Below, in pieces: positions 11,669 to 22,288 of a stretch of 64,000 bases of DNA. The stretch is from NCBI GenBank assembly GCA_032207245.1, contig CM063502.1:73728869-73792868 (forward strand), read 5' to 3'. The translations under genes and the position numbers were made by a program. Within the stretch, counting starts at the first letter, position 1; each line of letters starts with the position of its first letter. This DNA comes from Pardosa pseudoannulata. Lineage: Eukaryota; Arthropoda; Arachnida; Araneae; Lycosidae. The notes under the pieces are model-generated. The model saw only the letters and a program-made list of their open reading frames with translations. It did not search any database and was not told where the DNA came from.

Positions 11669-12237
11669 CCCCTTCCGGTAAAATGACGAGTCTAGCTCGT
11701 CATTGGTTTTTCATTCCATACCGCACAATGACGAGCTACACTCGTCATGCGACTAAAGTTAATATTAAATATGATAATTAATTTAGTTTATAATTTCTAG
11801 TATACTGAATTTAGCAAGACTTTTGTTACTTGTGGAAATACCAGGTCACTATTACATATTGTTTATTTAGAATTTCTTGGTACAAGTCACTGCCAAATTG
11901 ATGAGTCAGAATAAAAGAAAACCTACTAAGAAATGCCGTCTGTGTTACAAGAATCAAATTAGAAGTGATACTCTCTAGCTGTGTAAACAATTCAGTATTC
12001 CTTTGCACTTTGTTTTGAAAAGTACCACTATCTTGAAGACTATTATCTGTATACCTTATTAATGTTTTGCTTTGATATTTTCTTAATTATACCTTTTCTG
12101 ATATTATTTAACACTATGTAAAAAGTGGATTTTAATTAGGAATATGTAAGAATTGTAAAATGAAACAAGTTTTTTAAATAAAAAATAAATGGTTACTTCA
12201 CGCACAGTTTTTCATTATTAAATCGTACTGGAAGAGG
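11669..12237 (+). mobile_element. piggyBac-type MITE, copy 1 (569 bp)
   Basis: It is flanked by TTAA at 11665-11668 and 12238-12241, the piggyBac target duplication. The ends CCCCTTCCGGTAAAATGACG and, from the right in reverse complement, CCTCTTCCAGTACGATTTA form imperfect terminal inverted repeats. Subterminal inverted pairs ATGACGAG/CTCGTCAT occur twice within the first 80 bp. The interior (about 11880-12010) encodes a diverged Cys-rich stretch similar to piggyBac C-terminal zinc-binding ends, clearer in the sister copy at 50598-51162. The transposase body is absent, so the element must depend on an enzyme from elsewhere. Confidence 0.85.
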
Positions 12238-12334
12238 TTAAGATCTTCTCAACTACGTTATTACAACAGTTGCAAAAATATACTGCAGAAATAATTGATA
12301 ATTACTAGTGTGTTTTTCAGTATGGAAAATCTAC

Positions 12335-12620
12335 CATAGAACAAGAGACAAATTCTTAAGAAAACTAAAGAATACAAAATAGCCACATATCCTCTTTTAA
12401 TTGACTTCAAAGCTTCTTATGATAATATAAATATAGACAGATTATTTGAAGCTATGACGAAATTTGACTTCCCCCAAAAAATTGGTAAATCTCAGTAAGA
12501 TAACCCTGAAAAAAAATTAAATGTAGAGCAAAGATTAACTCAAACCTCTCAGGACTTCTACACTGAACGAAGTCTCAGACGGGGGGATTGACTTGCTTGT
12601 ACATTGTTCAATATATTTAA
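12335..12620 (+). pseudogene. Non-LTR (LINE) reverse transcriptase fragment
   Basis: In one frame the sequence gives PLLIDFKASYDNINIDRLF and then SLRRGD, followed by LACTLFN after a stop. These correspond to the FxAYD and GxRQGD blocks of non-LTR reverse transcriptases (palm domain A and the following motif). Just upstream KSTIEQ fits the block that precedes domain A. The fragment has at least two stops, no start and no endonuclease domain, and it runs into a SINE-A copy. It resembles the reverse transcriptases common in arthropod RTE/Jockey-like elements, but the clade is not resolved. Confidence 0.65.
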
Positions 12621-12640
12621 ATTGTTTGTATATTGTTCTT

Positions 12641-12775
12641 GATTGGTTTGGTGTGCTACGGTCTACTTTTTGCACCACGAGGGCTAATGAGACCGGGATC
12701 TACTGCTTAAAGCCGATTCCAAACGGCTACGAACATCCATGCCACTGTGGGATTCGAACCCACGTTAAAAAAGTT
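12641..12775 (-). mobile_element. SINE-A copy
   Basis: This is one of the better-preserved copies. It has GGTTTGGTGTGCTACGGTC, GGGCTAATGAGACCGGG, TTAAAGCCGATTCC and a B box read on the minus strand (GGGTTCGAATCCCAC). The outer part of the tRNA-like head is lost at the right end. Confidence 0.8.
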
Positions 12776-13071
12776 GTTAGAGAATCTAATATAAACACAA
12801 GAGGTACTATTTTAAATAGAATCATACAAGTATTATCCTTTGTGACTTTATTGATGTCATCGGAAGAACAGAGCAATAGGTAATTAATACTTTTGTCTCA
12901 TTTGAGTAGTCGGCAAGAAGAATGAGTCTCTTTATTAAAGAAGAGAAAAATAAATTTTTATCTGTAACTTAGAGAAGTTTATTCTCAATCTTAAAATGGA
13001 ATTCTCTAGAATCTCCTTCATATGTTTTATTGAGACTTTAAATTAATAAACACATTACAACAGTTTCAGTT
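12776..13071. other. No gene seen
   Basis: Ordinary AT-rich sequence between a SINE-A copy and a microsatellite cluster. Confidence 0.5.
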
Positions 13072-13074
13072 TCT

Positions 13075-13160
<86 letters not shown>

Positions 13161-13191
13161 TATACATACACATATATATACATATATATGT

Positions 13192-13237
<46 letters not shown>

Positions 13238-13271
13238 ACATATATATGTATATATATATGTGTATGTATAA

Positions 13272-13361
<90 letters not shown>

Positions 13362-13409
13362 ACATACACATATATATGCATATATATGTACACACACACA
13401 CACACACAC

Positions 13410-13440
<31 letters not shown>

Positions 13441-13732
13441 GTCTATATACATATATATATACATATATATGTATATACATATATATATATACATACATAT
13501 ATATATACATATATATGTACACACATATGTATATATATACATATATATGTACACACATACACATATATAATATGTGTGTTGTGTACATATATATTATATA
13601 TATATATTTTATGTATAATCTTCTCTCCTCTCTTACTCTATATATATAATATATATTATATATTTTATATATATATAGAAGAGAGAGAGAGAGAGAGAGA
13701 GATTATACATACACATATATATGCATATATGT

Positions 13733-13765
<33 letters not shown>

Positions 13766-13899
13766 ATATATATATACATATATATATATATATATTTATA
13801 TTATATATAATATATCATATATATACATTATATATATATATATATATATATACACATACAATATATATATATATATACATATAAAAGTATTAATATATA

Positions 13900-13930
<31 letters not shown>

Positions 13931-14010
13931 ACATATATTTTTATATATATTATATATATATATACATATTTTTATACATATATATATATTATATATACAT
14001 AATTATATTT
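13072..14010. repeat. Composite microsatellite cluster (TA, GA, CA tracts), self-complementary
   Basis: About 940 bp are built from (TA)n, (GA)n/(TC)n, (CA)n/(TG)n and TACATA runs. Blocks of the form GAGAGAGATTATACATACAC, TATACATATATATGTACACAC recur, some as inverted copies. (GA)n starts at 13137, (TC)n at 13271, (GA)n again at 13329 and 13681. Long frames of alternating I, Y, C, V and H here are artefacts of dinucleotide repeats. Confidence 0.95.
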
Positions 14011-14480
14011 CCCTCGTATTCACAATGTAATAAAGTAATTTTAGGTCATTTTTTAGAGCACAGAAACAGATAGCACTGGTGCATGTAGTATAAATACTCT
14101 GCAAAAAGCTAAAAAAAAAAATTCAAAATTTTTTTTAGTTCCTTTCGTTTCGGTTCAGCTCCAATGAATAATTTTATTTTCGGTTTCTCATTTGTACTAA
14201 AAATATAACTCTCATGAACCAAAAATGTGATTCTATCAAGATTAGAAGATTTTATTCTTTTTATGTACATTTGAATGCAATTAACCAGCATTCGATACGA
14301 GTCAGAGAATCAAATTGACATTGTTATCCATATCAAAATAGCATTGACAAGACACGAACTGAATTAAACAAGCATTTCTTTCTGCAACAGCTCTCTGTCT
14401 TTACAAGCAGTTTCATCCGAAACTGAAACAGAAAGTACTAATGAACATCAAAACAGGTAATCAAGAAGCAATGTCGTGGT
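14011..14480. other. No gene seen
   Basis: AT-rich sequence. 14125-14190 and 14735-14810 share a T-rich TTTCGGTT/TTCAGTT pattern, suggesting a weak low-complexity repeat. Confidence 0.4.
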
Positions 14481-14630
14481 AGTTCGCTTTGGTTTACTAC
14501 GGTCTACATTTTTGCAACATGAGGGTTAATGTGACCGGGACCTACTGTTAACACCTATTCCATGTCACAGTGGGATTCAAAACTGACTCCTGTACCGAGG
14601 ATCTTACCCTTCGGCCATCGTTCCGCACAA
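14481..14630 (-). mobile_element. SINE-A copy, diverged
   Basis: It has GGTTTACTACGGTCTAC, GGGACCTACTG and CACAGTGGGATTC, then CTTCGGCCATCG at the tRNA-like end. The central part is shortened relative to the copy at 12641. Confidence 0.7.
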
Positions 14631-14994
14631 TGTACATGTAATGGCGATAATTATATGGTTGACATTACAGTAGAAAATATTGATAATTTGGTTACAGTAG
14701 CAAAATGACTGAAGATTTATCTAACCGAAAAAAAAATTTTTTTTTTCAGTTCCGGTTTTCGTTCTGACCAAAAAAACGGTTTTTTTCCTTTCGGTTTTCT
14801 GTTCAGTTCTAGTTCTAAGCCCTGAAGAAAAAACAGTTCATGACTGGCCTTACAGGCAGTAGGTACGTAGTACCAGAGAGCAGTAAAGCAGGCTCCTTTT
14901 GATTTTTTTATGTTAATTTTTTTTTTCTTCAAGTATTTTGCTTATAATTTGCAGAGTTCTCAATATCAAAGAATGCTATTTTCAGGACGCATGA

Positions 14995-15688
14995 CAAACA
15001 ACATTGTACACAATACCCTGCAATCGGAATTAAAAAACAAATATTGGATGAAAGGTGAGAAGGTTTACTAAAGAATGTTTCACTGCGCATGCAATCAAAA
15101 TATAATGTGCATAATGTATTAGCTAAATGTATAGAGCAACTTTTGTGAATGTCCCAAAAATACAGCTTGAAAATTCTGAAAATAACCGTCGGCGAAAAAA
15201 GGTAGAAATCCTTTGTTTCCAAAAGGAAGCAAAAAGTTTAGGGGCTGTATCCAAATATAGTATTTTGTATAAATACAAAATATACATACAGTATATTGCG
15301 AACAACAGTATCAATGTTTCTTCTGCAGCCAAGCAAACATTCGCTTTTAGGACATCCTCAACTTTAAAATACCATGCAGTGAATGAAATATTACTAATTT
15401 ACCCATTTACTCTCCACAGATTTTTAATAACATGGGAAAATTTCGATACATCCCCTCATATTTTTGCTTCCTTTTGGGGAACAACTGATTTCAAGCTTAT
15501 TCTATCGACGATAACTTTCAGAATTTTCAACCTATGTTTTGGGGAGTTTCACAAAAGTTACACTATACATTTAGCTAATATATTATGCACATTAAAGTTT
15601 TTATTGCATTCACACATGCACAGGGAAACATTATTTAGTAAACCTGCTCATTTTTCACACAATATTATTTTTTTTATTTTGATTTCAG
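14995..15688. repeat. Diverged inverted repeat, arms about 250 bp
   Basis: The left arm (about 14995-15245) reappears in reverse complement as the right arm (about 15450-15688). Matching anchors are ATAATGTGCATAATGTATTA in the left arm against TAATATATTATGCACATTAA in the right, and CCAAAAGGAAGCAAAAAG against its complement around 15470. The spacer is about 200 bp. The 206-codon frame at 15127-15747 runs through both arms and shows no domain, so I do not call a gene. Confidence 0.65.
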
Positions 15689-15728
15689 CATCTAGTGGCC
15701 AGCTTAGTACGGAACTCAAGACCGAACA
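15689..15728 (-). repeat. BEL/Pao 3' LTR, truncated to its first ~40 bp
   Basis: On the minus strand this begins TGTTCGGTCTTGAGTTCCG and matches 19091-19130, with one clear mismatch. It is preceded on the minus strand by the purine-rich GGCCCGGAGGA (15729-15739), a plausible polypurine tract. After about 40 bp the match stops at the inverted repeat, so most of this LTR is gone. Confidence 0.75.
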
Positions 15729-15740
15729 TCCTCCGGGCCG

Positions 15741-16520
15741 GCAGTAGCAAAGTTACTTTTGATATGGGTCTCCTTAATTTCCCCTGACGAAGTCTTAATG
15801 TTGACTACTCGAACATGACCATCTGCCCCTGAAAAGATTTTAGATTACTCGTCCCAAAAACCATTTAAGAGGGGGTGAAGAATGCTCATGTATAACCCCA
15901 AGATTACCAAGCTGGAGACTGGCAGAACTACTTGATTTTGGTCTTTGCTGGAGTTGATTAAGGTAATCACGAGACCAACGGTCCAAAATTGTGATTTCCT
16001 CCTTAGAAAGAGTTGCCATCTCTCACTTAATGTCAGAGGTGATTTTGAATATGACTCTGAAAGGCTTAACATTTCGGTCCCAATTAGAAAATGCCCTGGT
16101 GTTAAGGCTCTGATATCGGACGGATCAGAGGACATAGGAGTTAGTGGTCTTGAGTTCAGCATAGCTTTAATTTGACAAAAAAAAAGTGGTCAATTCTTCA
16201 AAATTGAGAAATACAGATTTACAGGCTCGAACTAGCAATGTTTTTGTTGATTTTTGAATTGATTGATTCTGACTTAAAGCAGAAATCTCTGGTTGGAATT
16301 CAAGTGCTTGAATGGTGCGCCCAATAAATTCAGTAGCTTGACAGTAATCCTCTACTGTCAAAACACCTGTTCGTTTATCCGATGAGTGACGAATTTTATG
16401 TACAAATCTATGAATAAATGCAGTAATACGAATCAATTTGGAAAAGGAAGAATATTTACATATGAACTTGGGTACTTCTCTGACCGGAGCAGCAAACAGT
16501 TCTGATACAGATGTATCCAA
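15741..16520 (-). pseudogene. BEL/Pao pol, regions flanking a missing integrase core
   Basis: Coding relic on the minus strand. The frame at 16520-16167 carries the segment that normally precedes the integrase (EDYCQATEFIGRTIQAL, then SALSQNQSIQKS). It passes directly into FLNFEELTTFF, which lies after the integrase core. The frame at 16162-15845 continues with LNSRPLTP, LTPGHFLIG and an RR-x-FW block, the typical C-terminal domain of BEL/Pao polyproteins. A broken tail (VRVVNIKTSSGEIK) runs towards 15741. The zinc-binding and catalytic D,D,E integrase parts are absent, which indicates an internal deletion. A frameshift separates the two frames. Confidence 0.8.
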
Positions 16521-16662
16521 TTCAGTTAATCCCTCAAAACTACAGACTTATTTTAGTGTTTTGGTCGACTTCTTCTTTAAGCCACACAGGTCCAGACCAC
16601 CAAAGCTCATGATGAAGCAGTTTTGTGGGAAGCATCCCTATCGAAGCACAGTCAGCAGGGTT

Positions 16663-17565
16663 TCATTTTCCTCTGATATGGTGCCACTGAGCACTTGGAA
16701 CAAGAGATTTCATTCTGTGTACTCTGTTTGTAACAAATTGATTGCCTTTAGAAGGTGGTGAATTGATCCAACTCAGGGCTATTTGTGAGTCAGACCAAAG
16801 GTTGATTTCTTTAATTTCTAAAGGTAAAGTCTCTATCACTGTCAGTGTCAGCTGTGATAGTAATAAAGCTGCGGACAGTTCAAGTCGAGGCAAAGTAACT
16901 GGCGACAATGGAGCAACCTTTGTTTTAGATGCTAGAAAATTGACAAAGTTACCAGTTGGAGTTTGTTTAACAAGATATATAACAGCTGTGTAGGCCCTTT
17001 GCGATGCATCCGCAAAACCAGCTATTTTAATGTTACTTTCACAGGAAAAGTCTGTACCTAAGAATCTGGGGATTTTGATTTCTTTCAGCAGTGGCATCTG
17101 GCTTTCAAACTCCTTCCACGTATTTAGAATTTCATCAGGTATGGGATCATTCCAGGAAAGTCCATCTTTCCAGAGTTGTTGGAACATCATTTTTAGTACT
17201 ACGGTGGTTGGAGAAAGAAAGCCCAGCGGATCAAACGTTCTGGCGATAACAGAGAGCAAATCCCGTTTTGAAATGACATCAATAGACTCAGCGGTTTTTA
17301 GTTGAAGTGTATCATCAGTTGAGTTCCAAATCAGGCCTAACAATTTGACGGTCTGGTCTTCTTCAATAGTGATATTTCGATTATTGTATTTCTTCTCTTC
17401 TGGCAAAGCTGCAATAGCTTCGGGGATGTTAGAAGACCATTTTCTTAAGGAGAAGCCTCCACTTTCAATTCCTTGATTTATTTCATCCACAAGCTTTGAG
17501 GCATCTTCAACTGACTTAGAACCGCAAAGTAGATCATCCATATAGAAGTTTTCCATTATTACCAT
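16663..17565 (-). pseudogene. BEL/Pao reverse transcriptase (second half) and RNase H
   Basis: A 300-codon open frame. It starts at the reverse-transcriptase active site (FYMDDLLCG, residues 7-15), continues with the BEL-specific linker (GGFSLRKWSSN, LLGLIWN), and enters an RNase H-like domain with IAGFADASQRAYTAV and INLWSDSQIALSWI, whose aspartates fit catalytic positions. It would copy element RNA into DNA. It is separated from the upstream half by a frame change at 17565, and followed by stops before the integrase region. The open length suggests relatively recent decay. Confidence 0.85.
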
Positions 17566-18158
17566 TATATATGAGGGTATTCCAGTTTACTGTCTTCAGC
17601 CAATTTTCGCAAGGTACGTATTGCCAAACAGGGAGCACAACCAGTTCCGTACGTCACTGTAAGTAAACGATCTGTGCTTATAGGTTCTGATTCATCACAT
17701 CTCCACAAGATTCTTTGATAATTAGCATGATTTGGATTCACTAAAATCTGTCGGAACATTTTCTCAATATCGGTAGAGAGTGCTATCTTATAAGTTCTAA
17801 ATGTGATCAGTACCTTGAAAATGTCAGGCAGTAACTTAGGACCGATTTCTAAGAAGTCATTTAGTGATTGTCCATTTGAATCTTTTGCCGAAGCATCGAA
17901 TACTACTCTTAGATTTGTCGTAACGCTTTCCCTCTCTACTCCATGATGCGGTAGATAGAACTTACTTTCTATGTTTTCTTCTGAGGCAGGAACCAATTCC
18001 ATATGATTTAGAGATTTATATTCTTGAATAAACTCACCATACCGAATTTTAAATTCTGGATTTTTTCTGAATTTTGATTCTAAGAACTGAAACCGCTTCA
18101 AGGCTTGAGATTTTGAATCACCAAAGTGAGATAAAGATTTAAATGGTAAGTCCACCAT
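17565..18158 (-). pseudogene. BEL/Pao reverse transcriptase (first half)
   Basis: A 197-codon frame with the family signature VVFDASAKDSNGQSLND (residues about 87-103), then IALSTDIEKMFRQILV (palm motif A with its aspartate), YQRILWR, and TVTYGTGCAPCLAIRTL (finger/palm motif). It ends at a stop (EYPHI) just before the YMDD frame, so one small indel divides what was a single domain. Between 18158 and 18268 the link to the gag remnant is also out of frame, next to a duplicated ATGCTTCAATACAG. Confidence 0.85.
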
Positions 18159-18267
18159 GTATCGTCCCTTTGAATTACGCTTTACAGTTTTGAGATATTT
18201 TTCGTCGCATGGATCACTTATGGAGACTTCAGGAACTGATTCTATTTGCCAAAACCTTTGATTTCTT

Positions 18268-18606
18268 TCAATACAGATGCTTCAATACAGATGCATGGGC
18301 ACTAACATTTTGATTCGAAAGAGAATCTTGAATTAAGGACAGTGTTTCTAACACTTTATCCGCTACTTTTGAGTATTCATCATAATATGTATCGTTTTCA
18401 TCTTCTAAATCATAAAGACAATCCCTTAATATATTGTTTAGATTATTGAGATTTGATTTGATTTCCTTTAACAGAGAAAACTTCTTATCTGAAATAAGTT
18501 GGTTTACTTTATTAAGATTCCGATTGATTTCTTTAACCGTAAATTTAAATTTACGTTCAACATCCGAATTAAGTACTTCTTTCGATTTTGGAGGCATTGT
18601 TTTCAA
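18268..18606 (-). pseudogene. BEL/Pao gag N-terminal remnant
   Basis: A 112-codon frame starting MKTMPPKSK, rich in K, L, N and S with a coiled-coil-like pattern, as in the N-terminus of BEL/Pao Gag. It lies in the expected place, just downstream of the LTR and leader. Capsid, nucleocapsid and protease sequence that should follow is missing. The text jumps almost straight to the RT connection, so a second internal deletion is likely. Confidence 0.6.
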
Positions 18607-19130
18607 ATAAAGAATTTACGTTTACTAATTTATAACATTGGAGATAATAATTTAATTTTGAGTAACACAGTGATAATGCATTTCACTAACACAAAACAGA
18701 ATTCAACAAAGAAAAAAAATTATAACATAAATAAAACTAGAAGAGAAGCGATAATTTTCCTCACAACTCTTCTCCGGCACGACGGACCATTAATTATGTA
18801 TGAGATTATATTAATTTTAAAATCAAACCAAGTAGCAAGTACTGGTTTCTTTACAACGGAAAAACGAAAACATAGATCAACCATGGGAAATAAAATAAAA
18901 AATAACGACTTACCGTTGTCCTGGGTTAAAGTAACGATCGAGATGAATTTTGTGCTAAAAATTTGAATTAAAAGAAGTAAAATCCCAAGAAAAAATGACT
19001 TTAAAGATTTCCATGACAGTAACGAATTTATTCCAACAACCGACTTACAACCATCTCAGAATTTCAAAATACAAACATAGCATACAGCGCCATCTAGTGG
19101 CCAGCTTAGTACGGAACTCAAGACTGAACA
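18607..19130 (-). repeat. BEL/Pao 5' LTR and leader (inner border not resolved)
   Basis: The outer edge at 19130 starts TGTTCAGTCTTGAGTTCCG on the minus strand, matching the truncated 3' LTR at 15689-15728, followed by GCCACTAGATGGCGCTGT. Because only 40 bp of the partner LTR survive, the inner edge and primer binding site cannot be placed. No target duplication could be checked because the other end is truncated. Confidence 0.6.
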
Positions 19131-19516
19131 AATATAAACACATATTATTACAAGAAGCATCCTAATCATGTGCTAAAGTTTCAACTCTTTTCATAGTTTA
19201 CTTTTTACTGGGTTATCCAAAACATATTCGTTTTTCTTCAATTTGTTGACGGTCCCCTATGGGGTTTCGGGAAAATTCTTAGCTGAAATATATGACGTCT
19301 ATCATTCTGTTTACTTGTGAGGTTTCAGAATAATTCCTCGCGTATTTTTATAGATGTTCAACAAAATGTCTAAAATCGCAAGTGACCGGTCATCACTGAT
19401 AATATAGTGTATGTATGTATATATAATTTCCTTCTCATCATACCTCATTTTTTTCTCTTTTGCACATGAATATTTAATTTTCTCGTAATTTTTATCTTTA
19501 TTGTACACATTTTACT
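19131..19516. other. Short spacer between BEL/Pao and Gypsy elements
   Basis: AT-rich sequence with GACGGTCCCCTATGGGG at about 19249-19266. This may hold the 5' part of the Gypsy element, but no LTR pair is evident. Confidence 0.35.
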
Positions 19517-20157
19517 ATGATTAATACAAGTGAAAATGATATGGCTTTCGACGATGTCTCGCATGTGGTTCTTAAACCACTGCCAGTTTGGAAGTCTAAT
19601 TCTATGTTGTGGTTTATTCAACTCGAATCACAATTTGCTATTGCAACTGTTGCCTCAGATAAAACAAAATTTCAGTAAGTAATTTTGGCTTCATACAAGG
19701 AATTACTTAATTCTGCAACTGACTGGATAATGCAATCTCCAAAATGAGAGCTATACAAATCGTTAAAAACAAGGCTTAAAGAAGTGCATTCAGAAAGCGA
19801 ACCATAAAAAATTCGAACCCTATTACAACTGCTGGAGCTTGGCGACCAGTGCCCATCACAGCTCTTAACGCTCATGAGATCACTCGCGGGAGAGTCTGTT
19901 GAAGAACCGTTGTTAAAATCTTTATGGATGAACAGGTTGTCCAATAATATGTAATATATTCTTGCCGAACTAAGTGAAAACCGTAATGGACGTGCATCAG
20001 TTGCAGACAAAATTAACGAACTTTCAACAGGGCCTAATGTTAATGCTGTTGAGAATACTTCAACACAAAATGATGTTCTCAGGATTGTTAGATTAAAAAA
20101 AAATATTGAAACGCTAACTTTCCTAGTATGTCAACTTAGTAAGCATAATAAGTATTG
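19517..20157 (+). pseudogene. Gypsy gag remnant
   Basis: Across frames with stops, the sequence gives the arthropod Gypsy gag pattern: PVWKSNSMLWFIQLESQFAI, then LLNSATDWIMQSP, TLLQLLELGDQCPSQLLTLM and LFKSLWMNRL-like text, then LSTGPNVNAVE. The protein would form the particle shell. At least four stops interrupt it. The nucleocapsid zinc knuckle is not recognisable. Confidence 0.65.
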
Positions 20158-20352
20158 AAATTCTCGTCCCCGATATAGGACAAATAGTTTTATGAATCTC
20201 AATTCAAATAATCGCTCTAGAACACCTCATACTGAAAGCCACCATCACAAATTTAGTAAAAATGCCACAAAGTGTCAATCTCCTAATTTTGCACAAGAGG
20301 AAAACTAGAAAGATTATTGCTCAATGTCCAAGACCACTAAATTCAACGGATA

Positions 20353-20640
20353 ATGTTGGCCAACGGTACGACAAAATGGAAATTTCTTCTTGACACGGGT
20401 GCCGACATTTCTGTGCTCCCTAAGACATTCGCTCTGCAAGCCCAGTCGACGAATACTTTACTCCTTTCTGCTGCTAACGTCTCGAAAATTGCGACCTATG
20501 GTACCAAACGTTTGACTCTTGATTTAAATATTCGTTGACATTTTACCTGGTCATTTGTTATCACCGACGTTAAAGAAGAAATCATAGGCATAGATTTCTT
20601 GAAGCATTTTAACCTCATAGTCGATACCAAGAATGGACGC
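20353..20640 (+). pseudogene. Gypsy retropepsin remnant
   Basis: The frame at 20353-20538 reads KWKFLLDTGADISVLP near its start, the aspartic-protease active site (D-T-G). After a stop the frame continues with ITDVKEEIIGIDFLKHFNL (second protease block). It follows gag in the normal order gag, protease, RT. It is broken by the stop at 20538. Confidence 0.8.
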
Positions 20641-20889
20641 CTGATGGACTGCTTAACAAAATTAGATAACCAAGGTGTACTTCATGACAACCCTTCAGAT
20701 ACACAAAATATTTTAATTCTTGTCGGGGATTCCGAATTTCAAAAATTACTTAGTCAATGACGATTTCCTGTATTGAAAAATCCGTCGCAGCCAACCAAAA
20801 TTTGCTACTCTAATACTATCTTTCATCATATTGAAACTGCGATTCCACCAGTTTTTACAAACCACGATGTCTTTCAGTGGATATGCTTA

Positions 20890-21204
20890 AAATCTCAATT
20901 CACGAATTTGAGTTTCTAATGTATCAATGCATTATTCCCCCATCTAAAACCGATGGTCAAGCCCCTTTCACCCCATCAGAAAATCTAATGGATGAATGAA
21001 GACCCTGTGGTGACAACAGACGGTTGAACTCAATCACCGTTCCTGATCGTTACTCAGTTCCCCATATTCAGGACTGCACGTAAATGTTTCACAATAAACA
21101 AATATTTTCTACTTTGGACCTGACTCGGGCTTATCACCAGATTCCGATGAATCTAACTGACATACCTAAGACTGCCGTTACCACTCCATTTGGTCTTTTT
21201 TAAC
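20890..21204 (+). pseudogene. Gypsy reverse transcriptase, 5' part
   Basis: The relic reads RPCGDNRRLNSITVPDRYSV, then [15 protein letters not shown] (catalytic motif A with its aspartate) and [11 protein letters not shown], the usual run into the next RT block. It is interrupted exactly here by a mariner copy, and the reverse transcriptase resumes at 21908. Internal stops are present. Confidence 0.8.
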
Positions 21205-21205
21205 A

Positions 21206-21903
21206 TACGAGAGTTGGAACTTTAATAGTGGCGACACTACTGTGAAAACGATATGCAACAAAACCAAAGAATGAACCGTATACCACACCTTAGCTACATA
21301 CCTACCTTACCTCTCAGCAAAAGACTCGCCATTCCTACAGGAGTGACGCGAAGGACTCATCTGTCTAAAATAAGATTGTGATGGTGTCATCCTAACACAT
21401 ACCGTTCCTCCTCAGTAGACCGTCAATGCGTAATATTACTGTTCATTTTTGGAGCACCATCTCGGACCAGCTTTGAGAAAAAAAAAAGATTACACTTTCT
21501 GCAGAAAGCCCCTATCATTTTGCATAATAATACTCTGCCGCATACAGAGCAAGTTGTGACTGATTTGCTCGATCGATGGGGCTGGAAAGTGCTTTACCAG
21601 TCACCATACTTCCCAGATTTCTCCCCTTGTTCTCCCCTTGTAACTTTGACTTGAAGATGAAAATACTACTTCGTGGTATTCACTTTAGAACTGTTCCACA
21701 GATTCTTGTGGCAATAGACCGGTTCAACGGGCTATCAGCAGAACAGGCGGTGCTACAGGTGTTCTGCGACTTCCACATCATTGGAAACTGGTTATACACA
21801 ATGCTGGCTACTATATTGAAGGACTGTAAAACATGGTGACATGAATCACTTTTGTATTTCACGTAAATAAATAGTTGCCACTATTAAAGTTCAAACCCTC
21901 CTA
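21206..21903 (+). mobile_element. Mariner element, internally deleted, inserted in Gypsy RT
   Basis: The left end CGAGAGTTGGAACTTTAATA and the right end (reverse complement GAGGGTTTGAACTTTAATAG) are matching inverted repeats of the mariner type. TA dinucleotides sit at both edges. The length of about 700 bp is roughly half of a full mariner. The interior from about 21480 codes a decayed transposase C-terminus: APIILHNNTLPHTEQVV and WGWKVLYQSPYFPDFSPC. The second catalytic D is N in ILHNN, and the third is lost after SPC. Gypsy RT resumes directly after it. Confidence 0.9.
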
Positions 21904-21907
21904 TACT

Positions 21908-22180
21908 CATGGCATTTGGTTTGCGTAATGCCGACCATACGTTTCAACGGTACATCGACCAAGTTCTGGCTGAGTTGCATTTCTGTGTTCCGTATTTCGA
22001 ATATGTTCTCGTCGCTTCCACAACAGCTGAAGAATACAAAAATCATTTAAAACATATCTTTGAGAGATTAGCTGAGTACAGTTTAAAAATCAACCCTTTT
22101 AATGCGTCTTGGGTCAGTCAACGCCAAATTTTTAGGATGTTTGATTACAGCTACTGGTGTAAAACCTTTATCTGATAAAG
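21908..22180 (+). pseudogene. Gypsy reverse transcriptase, 3' part
   Basis: The 88-codon frame reads MAFGLRNADHTFQRYIDQVL, then the active-site region as YFEYVLVAS, where the usual Y-x-D-D has become Y-F-E-Y, so the catalytic pair is lost. It continues EYKNHLKHIFERLAEYSLKI. It rejoins the sequence cut at 21204 by the mariner. Confidence 0.85.
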
Positions 22181-22288
22181 TGAAGTGATTGCTGAGTTCC
22201 CTAAATCATAAACTTACATGGAACTCAAACGTCTTCTTGCTATGACCAATTCATTTCTTACCGCATGCCGCACACACACAAGCTCCCT

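Noticed and set aside
13066..13884. Several frames of 60 to 162 codons on both strands
   Set aside because: They are translations of TA, GA and CA dinucleotide repeats (I/Y, E/R, H/T runs), as are the frames at 35723-35977, 36989-37345, 38175-38357, 55488-55883, 61477-61680, 61975-62178 and 62465-62728.
15127..15747. 206-codon plus-strand frame
   Set aside because: It runs across both arms of an inverted repeat and into the antisense of the BEL/Pao tail, with no recognised domain.
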